Source of the DNA: Chersky-840 sp050011815 | GTDB lineage: Bacteria; Actinomycetota; Acidimicrobiia; Acidimicrobiales; UBA8190 | Assembly: GCA_050011815.1 (NCBI GenBank) | Contig: JBEKIJ010000015.1 | Span: 1-64,000 of the forward strand | Length of the DNA: 64,000 nt | Direction of reading: 5' to 3' | In this document: positions 1 through 8,142 of the stretch, piece by piece | Layout: each line of letters starts with the position of its first letter | Numbering within the stretch: the first letter of the stretch is position 1 | The notes under the pieces: generated by a model | Database searches by the model: none | The model's input: the letters and a program-made list of their open reading frames with translations, nothing else | What the model was told of the DNA's origin: nothing | Translations under genes and position numbers: made by a program

Positions 1-142
1 TCTGGCGCACGACCCAGTCGTGAGTCATGACCGAGTGGACGTTCATGGCCGGGTGGTGGATCTGGACGGCGATGTAGATGGCACCGGCGACCGCTGCGCT
101 GATTCCGGCCGCCCGGGTGAGCTTGGAAGGGGTGATCGACAT
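1..142 (-). CDS. Small membrane protein, N-terminal part only
   Basis: The gene begins at an ATG (140-142) on the minus strand and runs off the left edge, so only about 47 residues are seen. An AAGGAG ribosome-binding site lies seven bases before the start. The visible N-terminus has a short basic segment and then an Ala/Ile-rich hydrophobic stretch (AAVAGAIYIAVQ), followed by HHPAMNV and SVMTHDWVVRQ. This style resembles hypothetical actinobacterial membrane proteins that sit next to LAL-type LuxR regulators; I recognise no function. A strong palindrome lies 80 bp upstream and probably controls it. It is transcribed in the same direction as, and just downstream of, the LuxR-type regulator. 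Confidence 0.7.
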   Translation of the reverse strand, partial: MSITPSKLTRAAGISAAVAGAIYIAVQIHHPAMNVHSVMTHDWVVRQ

Positions 143-221
143 GGCTGGGCTCCTTGGTCCTGGTCCTGAGCCGGCACTTTCCGGCCTTGTCGAGGACCGT
201 ACGAAGGGATGTGGTGACGCG

Positions 222-238
222 ACATCACCAGGTGATGT
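222..238. promoter_or_regulatory. Palindromic operator candidate, core TCACCAGGTGA
   Basis: Positions 222-229 (ACATCACC) and 231-238 (GGTGATGT) form a perfect 8-bp inverted repeat around a single A. Extra GTGGTGA half-sites occur at 211-217 and 251-257. It lies about 80 bp upstream of the start at 142. The same core recurs at 3193-3205 beside the regulator gene, so it is probably a transcription-factor site, most simply for the LuxR-type protein encoded between them. The factor assignment is inference. Confidence 0.6.
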
Positions 239-303
239 GACCGAGGTGGTGATTTCGCATCGGACCTGTTCAGGGGGTACTTCAGGCCCGTGTCGGTCCT
301 GTG

Positions 304-3009
304 TCAGGCGGTGTGGGTCCTCGACGACAGGTCCAGTTCCTGGGCCCTGCGAAGGGCCGCCCGACGGTTGTTCACGCCGAGCTTCATGTAGATGTTCTTC
401 GTGTGGGTCCGGAGAGTGTTGAGGGACACCATGAGCTCGCGAGCGATGTCGGGTCCGCTGAGGTCGGACCCGAGGAGCCGAAGCACATCCAGTTCCCTTT
501 CGCTGAGAGGCTCGATGAGCCCCTGCTTCTTCGGCGAAGGACGCCCCGGTGAAGCACCGGCAGCGAAGATCTCTGCGATGTAGGCAGGAGCGATACCGCG
601 CCTAGCAGCCTCCCTGAGCAGGGAGGCCATCGGCTGGCCCTCTTCCATAAAGACCCGCACGTGGCCTTCGGGCTTCGAGCCCGTCAGGGCGCGTTCCAGC
701 GATCCGAGCGCGGCGACGGCATCGCCCTGGGCCTGGAGGGCGAGTGCCTCGAGCACCAGGATCTCGATCATGCTGCCGGCCCTGGCCCCGGCGGTGGCCG
801 CCTCGCCGAGACGCCCGAGCAGGGCGAGCGCATCGCCGATCAGGGCTCCCGTGCGCTCCGACTTCGCTCGCGCCAGAAGCAGCCTTGCGAGGGTGATGTG
901 CTCGAACTCGCGCAGGTAGGTCAGCTCATCGTCGCCCGACACGCGCGCCCGACGGGCCCACCCGAGAGCCTCTCGCAGCTGTGAGTTGGCGATCAACAGG
1001 CGTGCTCTGAGTGCCGCGACCGGTCGAACATTGGGGAAGAAGTCGCTGACGTAGCGGTGCTCGGCCTCGTTGATGAGCGCCAGAGCTCCGTCCAGATCGC
1101 CTTCCGCTGCCCGTACTCGGGCGGTGGCGACACGCCAGCGGTACGGGAACTGCGTCATCCCGGCGTACTCACCGAGCTCCTGCGCCTCCTGGAGGTGATC
1201 GTTGGCCGTCGCCAGGTCGAGGCGTTCGAGGAAGACCTCGCTCATCCCCACGTGCATGTCAGCCGTTCCTCGCACCAGGGACCGGCTCTGCTCAGGTACA
1301 CGCTCCAAGAACTCCTGGTACGTGCCCAGCGCTTCCTGGAGGCGCCCCTGCACGATGCAGATGTCACCCAAGGCTTGGGTGGCCCCAACTGCGTCGGCGA
1401 CGTGTCCCGCCTCCTCGAGCTGCGCCACGCACTCGGTCCATGCCCGATGGGCGGCATCGAGGTCGCCGCTGGTCCAGAAGGCGATGCCGAGAAAGCCGGC
1501 AGCCCCGGCTCGCACCACGTGGTCGTCTTCGAGAGCCAGCTCCCTAGCCCTCTGTGCGTGCTCGATCGTGGCGGGCACATCCCCTCGAACCTGTGCCAGC
1601 GATGCCCGGTACACCTCGACGTCCCCCCGGACCCGACGCAGTTCACCCTCATCACCGACACCGGATCCAGCCAACGCGTCGATCCGTCGCTCGGCGTCGT
1701 CCAGGCGACCCTCAACGCCAACAAACTCTCCGCTCATCAGTAACGCCCCGGCGAAGGTTACGGCGAGGACCGGACGACGACGGACCACCTCGTCGGGGAG
1801 CGGATCCACCCACGCCCGCAGCTGCATCTCTTGCCTCGCCTTGCGCATCTCTGGGAGCGCAGATTCGACCAGCTCCGCCGTTCGTTCGAAGTCTCCACCA
1901 GCGAGTGCGTGGTGGATGGCCTCAGAGCGTTCCCCCTGCTGCTCATACCACTCGCTCGCCCGACGGTGCAGGTCTGGGATCTGCTCCGTCTGCTCCTCTT
2001 CGAGGTGGGCGCGTAGGACGTCGGCGAAGAGGTGGTGGTAGCGGTACCACTGGCGCCGGTCGTCGAGCGGGATGACCAAGAGGTTGGCTCGCTCGAGCCG
2101 CTCCAACATGGCCTTGCCGCCAGCGGATCCGGTGACGGCGTCGCAGAGGGGCCCACTGAGCCGGTCAAGGATGCTCGTGCGAAGGAGAAAGCTTCGGACC
2201 TCGTCGGGCTGTCGGGCGAGTACTTCGTCCACCAGATAATCGACGATGTAGCGGTCGTTACCGGTGAAACCGGCGATGAAGCTGGCAACGTCGTCGCGTC
2301 CCTGCATCGAAAGCGCTGCCAGCTGCAGGGCGGCGATCCAGCCCTCCGTACGGGTTTCGAGTGCATTAACGGCCTCAGGCCGTAGGTCGAGACCCATGAC
2401 TTCGTTGAGATACGTCGAGGCCTCCTCGGGAGTGAAGCGCAGATCGGCGGCGCGGATCTCCTCCAGATCTCCCCGTGCGCGAAGCAGCGCCAGCGGCAGC
2501 GGTGGGTCGGCGCGGGTGGTGATGAGCAGGTGGACGTGGGCCGGGAGGTGTTCCAGCAGAAAGGTTACGCCCTCTTGGATGCCCTGGTCATCGATGAGGT
2601 GGTAATCGTCGAGCACCAAATACAACTCGCCTGACAGCGCGTCAAGCTCATTGACCAGGGCGGCGAGCATCCCCTCGCTCGTGGACCCGCTTGCTTCGAG
2701 GAGCGGCAGGAGGCCGGCGCCGAAACCAGGCACGGCGGTCTTGACCGCAGCGACGAGATGAGACCAGAAGATGGGGGCTCTGTTGTCGCTCTGGTCGAGG
2801 GCCAGCCAAGCGACGGTGCGGCCGTGGCCTGCAATCGCCGCCAGCCACTGGGTGAGCAGGGATGTCTTGCCGAACCCTGCTGGCGCCGAAAGAAGCACCA
2901 GTCTCGACGTCAACCCACGCTTCAGGCGATCAATCAGCCTCACCCGCCCGATGAGTCCCGACCGCGGTGCGGGCACGTGCAACTTGGTCGCGACCAGCGC
3001 GCTTTCCAC
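304..3009 (-). CDS. LuxR-family transcriptional regulator, LAL/MalT-like, ~901 aa
   Basis: Large ATP-binding LuxR regulator. The N-terminal STAND-type NTPase carries a Walker A motif (APAGFGKTS, about residues 42-50) and a Walker B-like LVLDDYH near 131-137. The middle is TPR-like helical repeats, and the last ~60 residues form a LuxR helix-turn-helix (LSERELDVLRLL, then NTLRTHTKNIYMKLGV). Length is typical of the LAL family. The frame is open 20 codons further upstream, but GTG at 3007-3009 has a good AGGAG site and leads straight into VESALVATKLHVPAPR, the usual family N-terminus, so I chose it. It is divergent from the small-protein/ABC exporter operon at 3302. Palindromes near both flanking promoters suggest local control. 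The ligand is unknown. Confidence 0.92.
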   Translation of the reverse strand: MESALVATKLHVPAPRSGLIGRVRLIDRLKRGLTSRLVLLSAPAGFGKTSLLTQWLAAIAGHGRTVAWLALDQSDNRAPIFWSHLVAAVKTAVPGFGAGLLPLLEASGSTSEGMLAALVNELDALSGELYLVLDDYHLIDDQGIQEGVTFLLEHLPAHVHLLITTRADPPLPLALLRARGDLEEIRAADLRFTPEEASTYLNEVMGLDLRPEAVNALETRTEGWIAALQLAALSMQGRDDVASFIAGFTGNDRYIVDYLVDEVLARQPDEVRSFLLRTSILDRLSGPLCDAVTGSAGGKAMLERLERANLLVIPLDDRRQWYRYHHLFADVLRAHLEEEQTEQIPDLHRRASEWYEQQGERSEAIHHALAGGDFERTAELVESALPEMRKARQEMQLRAWVDPLPDEVVRRRPVLAVTFAGALLMSGEFVGVEGRLDDAERRIDALAGSGVGDEGELRRVRGDVEVYRASLAQVRGDVPATIEHAQRARELALEDDHVVRAGAAGFLGIAFWTSGDLDAAHRAWTECVAQLEEAGHVADAVGATQALGDICIVQGRLQEALGTYQEFLERVPEQSRSLVRGTADMHVGMSEVFLERLDLATANDHLQEAQELGEYAGMTQFPYRWRVATARVRAAEGDLDGALALINEAEHRYVSDFFPNVRPVAALRARLLIANSQLREALGWARRARVSGDDELTYLREFEHITLARLLLARAKSERTGALIGDALALLGRLGEAATAGARAGSMIEILVLEALALQAQGDAVAALGSLERALTGSKPEGHVRVFMEEGQPMASLLREAARRGIAPAYIAEIFAAGASPGRPSPKKQGLIEPLSERELDVLRLLGSDLSGPDIARELMVSLNTLRTHTKNIYMKLGVNNRRAALRRAQELDLSSRTHTA

Positions 3010-3192
3010 GTGCGTCTCCTCTCTCGAGTCGACCGGCGGATGATCCGGGCAGCCAATCCTGTCAGACACGCCTCTTGAGGAGACCGGGAAGCCCTCCCAC
3101 CTGGCAACTCGGCCCTCCCTGGCGTAACAGAGCCACCCGATACGAGAGCCGTCGGCGCCCGTCGGCGCCCTCCAATGGCCAATCCACCGTGT

Positions 3193-3234
3193 TTCACCAG
3201 GTGAATCACCTCATGTGGTGAGGACTGGTCACCA
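3193..3234. promoter_or_regulatory. Cluster of GGTGA/TCACC inverted half-sites
   Basis: Within the divergent spacer between the LuxR gene and the plus-strand operon, TTCACC-A-GGTGAA (3193-3205) is a perfect palindrome. TCACC-6 nt-GGTGA (3206-3221) and TGGT-C-ACCA (3226-3234) follow directly. The first repeats the 222-238 core. The cluster ends about 67 bp before the ATG at 3302, a position like that of the first site relative to its gene. Probably an operator array for the LuxR regulator or another dimeric factor. Confidence 0.6.
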
Positions 3235-3301
3235 CATTCGCTCATACCTTGCCATCAGAGAACGAGAGATTCGCAACCGACCAGAACAAGTGAGGAACGC
3301 C

Positions 3302-3577
3302 ATGAGCCAGACACCCTCGGGAGCTTGCAGCCAGGAAGAGGTCGGGTTCTACGAGATCCGCCTGCGGGGCCACCTCGCTCCGCGCTGGACGACCCGGCTC
3401 GACGTCTTGAGCCTGACCAATGAAGGCGATGGCACCACCACCATCCGCGCTCGGGCGGTCGATCAGGCCGCCTTGCACGGCCTGCTCGACAAGATCCGCG
3501 ATCTCGGCCTGACGCTGATCTCGGTCGCGGCCCTGGACCGGACTGGCCCAGACGACTCACCCATTGTTGCCCAGTAG
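3302..3577 (+). CDS. Conserved small hypothetical protein (91 aa), exporter-associated
   Basis: A 91-residue soluble protein starting at ATG 3302 behind a GAGGAAC ribosome-binding site; the frame is open further upstream but without a better start. It contains YEIRLRGHLAPRW near the N-terminus, then DGTTTIRARAVDQAALHG and a Leu/Ile-rich C-terminal helix (LLDKIRDLGLTLISV). Short proteins of this pattern are widespread in Actinomycetota next to regulators and ABC transporters, but I know of no assigned function. It is the first gene of a plus-strand set with the ABC ATPase (43 bp later) and permease, and lies just downstream of the palindrome cluster. Confidence 0.8.
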   Translation: MSQTPSGACSQEEVGFYEIRLRGHLAPRWTTRLDVLSLTNEGDGTTTIRARAVDQAALHGLLDKIRDLGLTLISVAALDRTGPDDSPIVAQ

Positions 3578-3620
3578 TCACGCATCACACCCACATAGCC
3601 CATCAAGGAAAGGAAGCACC

Positions 3621-4550
3621 ATGATCGAGGCAACGCACCTCACCAAGCGCTACGGCAAGACCGTGGCCGTCAATGAGGTCTCCTTTACCGTCCGGCCCGG
3701 GCAGGTGACCGGCTTCCTCGGCCCCAACGGGGCCGGCAAGTCGACGACCATGCGCATGATCCTGGGCCTCGACACCCCGACCTCAGGCGAAGTCCGTGTG
3801 GACGGCAAGCCCTACAGCCAGCTGGCCGACCCACTCCGGTCGGTCGGGGCGCTCTTGGACGCCAAAGCCATCGTCGGCGGCCGCAGTGCCGCCAACCACC
3901 TCATGTGGCTCGCCGACAGCAACGGCATCCCGCGCCGACGGGTGGCAGAGGTGCTCGACATCGTCGGACTGAGCGACGTGGCAGGAAAGAAGGTCGGGAC
4001 ATTCTCGCTGGGCATGAGCCAGCGGCTCGGCATCGCTGGCGCGCTGCTGGGAGACCCCGAGACCGTGATGTTCGACGAGCCCATCAACGGGCTCGACCCC
4101 GAGGGCATCCTCTGGATCCGCAACCTGATGAAGTCCCTCGCATCACAAGGCCGCACGGTGTTCCTCTCGAGCCATCTCATGAGCGAGATGGCCCAGACCG
4201 CCGATCACCTCATCGTGATCGGTCGGGGCTGCATCATCGCCGACGCCGGCACCGATGAGTTCATCAACCGGCACACCGCCTCGAGTGTCCGGGTCCGGGC
4301 CGTGGAGCAAGCCGATCTAGCTGAGGCCCTGACCCAGCGAGGCGCGCTGATCGACTGTGGATCTGACGGCGCCATGGTCGTGACCGGAATGGACTCCTCC
4401 ACGATCGGCGCAGCCGCTCGTTCCCACGACATCACCCTCATCGAGCTGGCCCCACTGGGATCGTCGCTCGAAGAGGCGTATTTCGACCTGACCAAGGACC
4501 AAACCGACTACCACGCCGGCCAGCTGGTTGGCGCAACCAAAGGAGCCTGA
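3621..4550 (+). CDS. ABC exporter ATP-binding protein (309 aa)
   Basis: Single nucleotide-binding domain of an ABC-2 type exporter. Walker A is GPNGAGKST (about residues 34-42), the signature is FSLGMSQRL, and Walker B is VMFDEPINGLDP. The C-terminal ~90 residues form the accessory domain common in drug- or bacitracin-type exporter ATPases. ATG 3621 has an AAGGAAAGGAAG ribosome-binding site. The permease starts at 4552, one base after the stop codon, so the two are surely co-translated. The substrate cannot be read from sequence; regulation by the nearby LuxR protein is likely. Confidence 0.93.
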   Translation: MIEATHLTKRYGKTVAVNEVSFTVRPGQVTGFLGPNGAGKSTTMRMILGLDTPTSGEVRVDGKPYSQLADPLRSVGALLDAKAIVGGRSAANHLMWLADSNGIPRRRVAEVLDIVGLSDVAGKKVGTFSLGMSQRLGIAGALLGDPETVMFDEPINGLDPEGILWIRNLMKSLASQGRTVFLSSHLMSEMAQTADHLIVIGRGCIIADAGTDEFINRHTASSVRVRAVEQADLAEALTQRGALIDCGSDGAMVVTGMDSSTIGAAARSHDITLIELAPLGSSLEEAYFDLTKDQTDYHAGQLVGATKGA

Positions 4551-4551
4551 C

Positions 4552-5382
4552 ATGAGCACTGCGACCCAGACCATCGATGCGACGTACTTCACCCCCCCGG
4601 CTCCATCGGTGCGGACCCCGAGGATCAGGCGGGTTCTGAAAGCCGAGTGGACCAAGCTGCGCACCCTGCCTTCCACCTGGCGAGCAGTGGTCATGGCCTT
4701 TGTCATCTCGGTTGGCCTGGGGGCGATCCTCTGTGTCTCTCAAGTCCAACAGTGGTCGAAGATGACAGCGGGGCAGCGCCAGACGTTCGACCCAACTGCC
4801 TGTTCCCTCTTTGGTGTCGTCTTCGTCGGTGCCGTACTGCTTGCGGCCCTTGGCGTGCGGGCCATGACGGCCGAGTACGTGACGGGGATGATTCGGTCCA
4901 CCTTTGCCGCCACGCCCACGAGGCGGCGGGTACTGGCAGCCAAGGCTGGGGTCACGGCGGCGTTCGTGTTCCCGGTGGCGCTGCTGACTGCCGTGGTCAG
5001 CTTCGTAGTCGGCCAGCGGGTCTTCACAGGCAAGCACCTCGAAGTGTCTTTCGCTCATCCCGGCGTCCTCCAAGCAGTGGTCTTCGGTGCCCTGGCGGTG
5101 AGCCTCATCGCCGTCATCGGGGTCGGGCTCGGCGGCCTCATCCGACACACCGCAGCGGCGACCACGACACTGGTGCTTGCCGTCGTGGGGGGTGTCACGA
5201 TCGGCCAGCTGCTTCCGGCCGGCCTCCGCCAGTACGTGCCCGGGACTGCGCTCCAAGCCGCTGTCACGGTCAACCATTCAACGGGACTCCTGACGCCAGG
5301 CGCTGCCGTTGTGGTCCTCGGGGTCTATGCGGCGATCACGCTGGCGGCGGCGTCGATGCGGGCGGCGCACCGCGACGCCTGA
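4552..5382 (+). CDS. ABC-2 type permease (276 aa)
   Basis: Membrane partner of the preceding ATPase. It has a short cytoplasmic N-terminus and then about six hydrophobic segments, beginning with VVMAFVISVGLGAILC and ending with VVVLGVYAAITLAAASM, the usual ABC-2 half-transporter topology. ATG 4552 sits behind AAAGGAGCC, which overlaps the end of the ATPase gene. It contains the motif AEYVTGMIRSTFAATPTRRR, typical of Actinomycetota permeases of this type, where a cytoplasmic loop follows the second membrane segment. Substrate unknown. A 232-bp spacer without a convincing gene separates it from the next membrane protein. Confidence 0.9.
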   Translation: MSTATQTIDATYFTPPAPSVRTPRIRRVLKAEWTKLRTLPSTWRAVVMAFVISVGLGAILCVSQVQQWSKMTAGQRQTFDPTACSLFGVVFVGAVLLAALGVRAMTAEYVTGMIRSTFAATPTRRRVLAAKAGVTAAFVFPVALLTAVVSFVVGQRVFTGKHLEVSFAHPGVLQAVVFGALAVSLIAVIGVGLGGLIRHTAAATTTLVLAVVGGVTIGQLLPAGLRQYVPGTALQAAVTVNHSTGLLTPGAAVVVLGVYAAITLAAASMRAAHRDA

Positions 5383-5614
5383 CTCCGTGGTCTGCGCCCG
5401 TCGAATCTCGATCTACGTGTCGTTGCGGGCAAGTTTCGCAGCGGCCTCGGGATCCGGGTCTTCCTTGTCAGCGTTTACCGCTACGCACTCCGCATCGTGG
5501 CTGATATCGGCTTACTCACCAATCGGTACCCGCCACCCAGCCTCGCTGCTTGAGCGAACATCCATTCATCCCTGAACCAAGGCCCTTCAAACTGACTTCA
5601 CGAAAGGAGACTCC

Positions 5615-6172
5615 ATGACACCCTTCGACTACATCACCGACATCGCGCTCATCGCCGTCGTCGTGCTACAGATGCGGGTCCGCACACTGACCCTGCGCTC
5701 GCTCCTGCTACCACTGGGGCTGGTGGCCGGGGCGGGCATCGCCTACCTGCGCCCCATATCCCCGGCTGGTAACAATCTCACGTTGATCGCGGTGCTGGTC
5801 GGCGCCGGCCTTGCCCTCGGAACCCTGAGCGGCATGACCACCAGCGTCTGGCGTCAGGGCGACGGTGTTCTGGCCCGCGCCGGCGTCCTCGCCGCCTTCC
5901 TCTGGGTACTCGGGATGGGAGCAAGCTTCGCCTTCGCCATCTGGGTCACCCACACCGGAGCTGAAGCGGTCGGACGATTCTCGTTCCGCTACGACATCAC
6001 GGGTGGGAACATTTGGCAGTTCGCCCTGGTGCTCATGGCCTACAGCGAAGTTCTGTCACGCATCGGCGTTCTCCAGTTCAGAAGGATCCGTGCCGTGAAC
6101 ACTCCGGACAGCCGAGCTGCCGGCCCGAACGGCGTCGACAATCCACGTCCCCTGGCCCGTCAGGCCACATGA
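5615..6172 (+). CDS. Hypothetical integral membrane protein (185 aa)
   Basis: ATG 5615 follows a good AAAGGAGA site. The protein has about five hydrophobic segments (for example IALIAVVVLQM, LLLPLGLVAGAGIAYL, LIAVLVGAGLALG, LAAFLWVLGMGASFAFAIWV) and a hydrophilic C-terminal tail. Its N-terminal pattern (D-I-ALIAVVVLQMR with a following RTLTLRSLLLPL) is common in uncharacterised actinobacterial membrane proteins. It is on the same strand as the exporter genes, 232 bp downstream, and may belong to the same regulon. No function can be assigned. Confidence 0.8.
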   Translation: MTPFDYITDIALIAVVVLQMRVRTLTLRSLLLPLGLVAGAGIAYLRPISPAGNNLTLIAVLVGAGLALGTLSGMTTSVWRQGDGVLARAGVLAAFLWVLGMGASFAFAIWVTHTGAEAVGRFSFRYDITGGNIWQFALVLMAYSEVLSRIGVLQFRRIRAVNTPDSRAAGPNGVDNPRPLARQAT

Positions 6173-6217
6173 GAGGAGCTGACATGTCGCACCTGACCAA
6201 CGCGGACGTGGCGGCGG

Positions 6218-7411
6218 CTATCTGTAACACGTCGTCGTCAGCCCATAGGGCGTCGTGAACACGCCGCCCTTGAGCCGCATCCAGAACCAACAGTCGACGC
6301 GATGCCCCGCACCTTTCTTGAAGGTCAACGGCGGAGCCATGCCGCCGAGAGTGTCTCCTTGAAGTGAATACAGACCTGTTTTGATCTCAGCGGAAGTCAC
6401 AGCTTCACCGGGCTTCACATGAGCGGCCTTGACAGCCGCAGTGAGAAGTTGTCCCGACACCCACTGGAACACGATCGTCTCACCAAACAAAGGAGAGGTG
6501 AGGACAGCAGGAGCGTATCTGTGCAGAGCGTCCCTCATTGCCTTCATTCCTGGGTTCGCCTTAACCGAGAAAGGAATGTCCGACTGGATCGCAAGAAGGT
6601 TGTCCCTCAGACCCGGTGTGGAGGTATCGCTGAGAGCGACGGCACTCCCGTCCACGATATCGATCGGGGTGTAGCCCTGCTTGGCACAGTCCGCCACTGC
6701 GTGTTGAACGACCACAGCAGCCTCGACCACGATGAGGGCTTGTGCCCCACTTTGCTTGGCTGCAAGGCACTGCGCGACGTAGTTGGGGGCTGCATAGGCG
6801 ATCTGTGTGTTGTAAACCAACGGCGTCTTGAGGGTCCTCGCCAAGGTTCTTACGGAGGGAACGCTTTCGGCGCAGCCCGGCGTTTCGGCGCAATAGAAGA
6901 AGGCAGTACTCTTGGCGCCTGCCTTCTTTGCCCCTACGACGACGGAAGCTTCCAACGCGTCGACAGTCTGACCCTCAGGGAACCAGTCGGGGTCGGTATT
7001 GAAGATCGACCCCCCGAGACCTCCGCCCACGATGGGAACGTTGTGCTCATTGGCAAAGGCCTCCCACACGGTGTCAAAACCACTATCGTCCACGATTGCG
7101 ACCACGTGATCCGCCATGATCATCGTCTCAACTTCGCTGCGCGACGTTGACGGGTTGGTGAGGTCATCGGAAAAGAACACATCGACCTTGTGCCCGTTGA
7201 TTCCACCTGCAGCGTTGGTGGCACTCGCCCAAGCCTTATATGTCGCTTCGTCGCCGACCAAGCTCGAGGCATATGCACCCGTGCAGCTGCAGATCAACCC
7301 CACGTTTATGGGCGATGCAGTTGTGGCAGGGGCCGATCCGCAGCCAGAAAGCAGGAGGCTGACCACGAGAGTGCTCAGCATCGAGACCAAGAGCGATACC
7401 TTGCGAACCAT
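6218..7411 (-). CDS. Branched-chain amino-acid type ABC substrate-binding lipoprotein (397 aa)
   Basis: Periplasmic-binding protein of the LivK/Leu-Ile-Val receptor family. The signal peptide ends in a lipobox (SLLLSGC), and the mature protein begins with a Thr/Ser/Pro linker and then INVGLICSCTGAYASSL, the characteristic first strand. ATG 7411 has a strong GGGGGAG site; an upstream GTG at 7438 overlaps the livF stop codon but would give an unusually long n-region, so I preferred the ATG. It is the last gene of the liv-like operon. Base composition is visibly lower in GC than the transporter genes upstream. The ligand is unknown; such systems also carry amides, urea or aromatic compounds. Confidence 0.9.
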   Translation of the reverse strand: MVRKVSLLVSMLSTLVVSLLLSGCGSAPATTASPINVGLICSCTGAYASSLVGDEATYKAWASATNAAGGINGHKVDVFFSDDLTNPSTSRSEVETMIMADHVVAIVDDSGFDTVWEAFANEHNVPIVGGGLGGSIFNTDPDWFPEGQTVDALEASVVVGAKKAGAKSTAFFYCAETPGCAESVPSVRTLARTLKTPLVYNTQIAYAAPNYVAQCLAAKQSGAQALIVVEAAVVVQHAVADCAKQGYTPIDIVDGSAVALSDTSTPGLRDNLLAIQSDIPFSVKANPGMKAMRDALHRYAPAVLTSPLFGETIVFQWVSGQLLTAAVKAAHVKPGEAVTSAEIKTGLYSLQGDTLGGMAPPLTFKKGAGHRVDCWFWMRLKGGVFTTPYGLTTTCYR

Positions 7412-7434
7412 GCCGTCTCCCCCTTGATACTCGA

Positions 7435-8142
7435 TCACTGAATGGGACTTATCTCGACCCCAAAGTAGCGCTTGAAGATCTCGTCGCCCTTGAGCTCATC
7501 GGCCGATCCCGTGAACACCACTTCGCCGCGGTTGAGCAGGCAGGCCGAGTCGGCCAGGGCCAGGGCGCGGGTGACGTACTGCTCGACCAGGAGAACCGTC
7601 ACCCCGGTGGTGGCGATCTCCGCCAAGGTCTCGAAGATGCGGTCCACGATGATGGGGGCGAGCCCGAGGGACGCCTCGTCGACCACCACGATCTTGGGCT
7701 CGGAGGCGAACGTCCGCACCAAGGACAGCATCTGCTGTTCCCCCCCACTGAGGCTCCCCGCTATCTGCTTCAAGCGGGTAGCGAGCGCTGGAAAGGACGC
7801 CACGGCCTTCTCAATGGTGGCGGACTCTTTGCCCTTGGGCGACTGGAGGATGAGGTTGTCCCTCACGGTCAGCGAGGGGAAGATCCCCCGTCCCTCGGGG
7901 AGACTGCACATACCCCGGCGAGACATGTCGTACGGCCGCTTCCCGGTGACGTCCTCTCCGTTGAGGATGATCCGCCCGCTCATGGGCTTGATGACGCCCG
8001 AAGCCACTCGCAACAGTGTCGTCTTGCCGGCCCCGTTGGGCCCGAGGAGGGCCAGGACCGTGGAGTCGGGAACGGACAGGGTCACGTCGCGCAGCACCAC
8101 TGTGTCGCCGTAGCCGGCCGTGATGTGCTCCAGCCTTAACAC
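7435..8142 (-). CDS. livF: LivF-like ABC ATPase (235 aa)
   Basis: Second ATPase of a branched-chain amino-acid type importer. Walker A is GPNGAGKTT (about residues 34-42), then the LivF-typical LPEGRGIFPSLTVRDNL, the signature SLSGGEQQM, and VVVDEASLGLAP. It begins at GTG 8142, overlapping the LivH-LivM-LivG stop by 7 bp, so translation is coupled. Full family length. It pairs with the LivG domain fused to the permeases upstream and is followed after 23 bp by the binding protein. Confidence 0.93.
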   Translation of the reverse strand: MLRLEHITAGYGDTVVLRDVTLSVPDSTVLALLGPNGAGKTTLLRVASGVIKPMSGRIILNGEDVTGKRPYDMSRRGMCSLPEGRGIFPSLTVRDNLILQSPKGKESATIEKAVASFPALATRLKQIAGSLSGGEQQMLSLVRTFASEPKIVVVDEASLGLAPIIVDRIFETLAEIATTGVTVLLVEQYVTRALALADSACLLNRGEVVFTGSADELKGDEIFKRYFGVEISPIQ

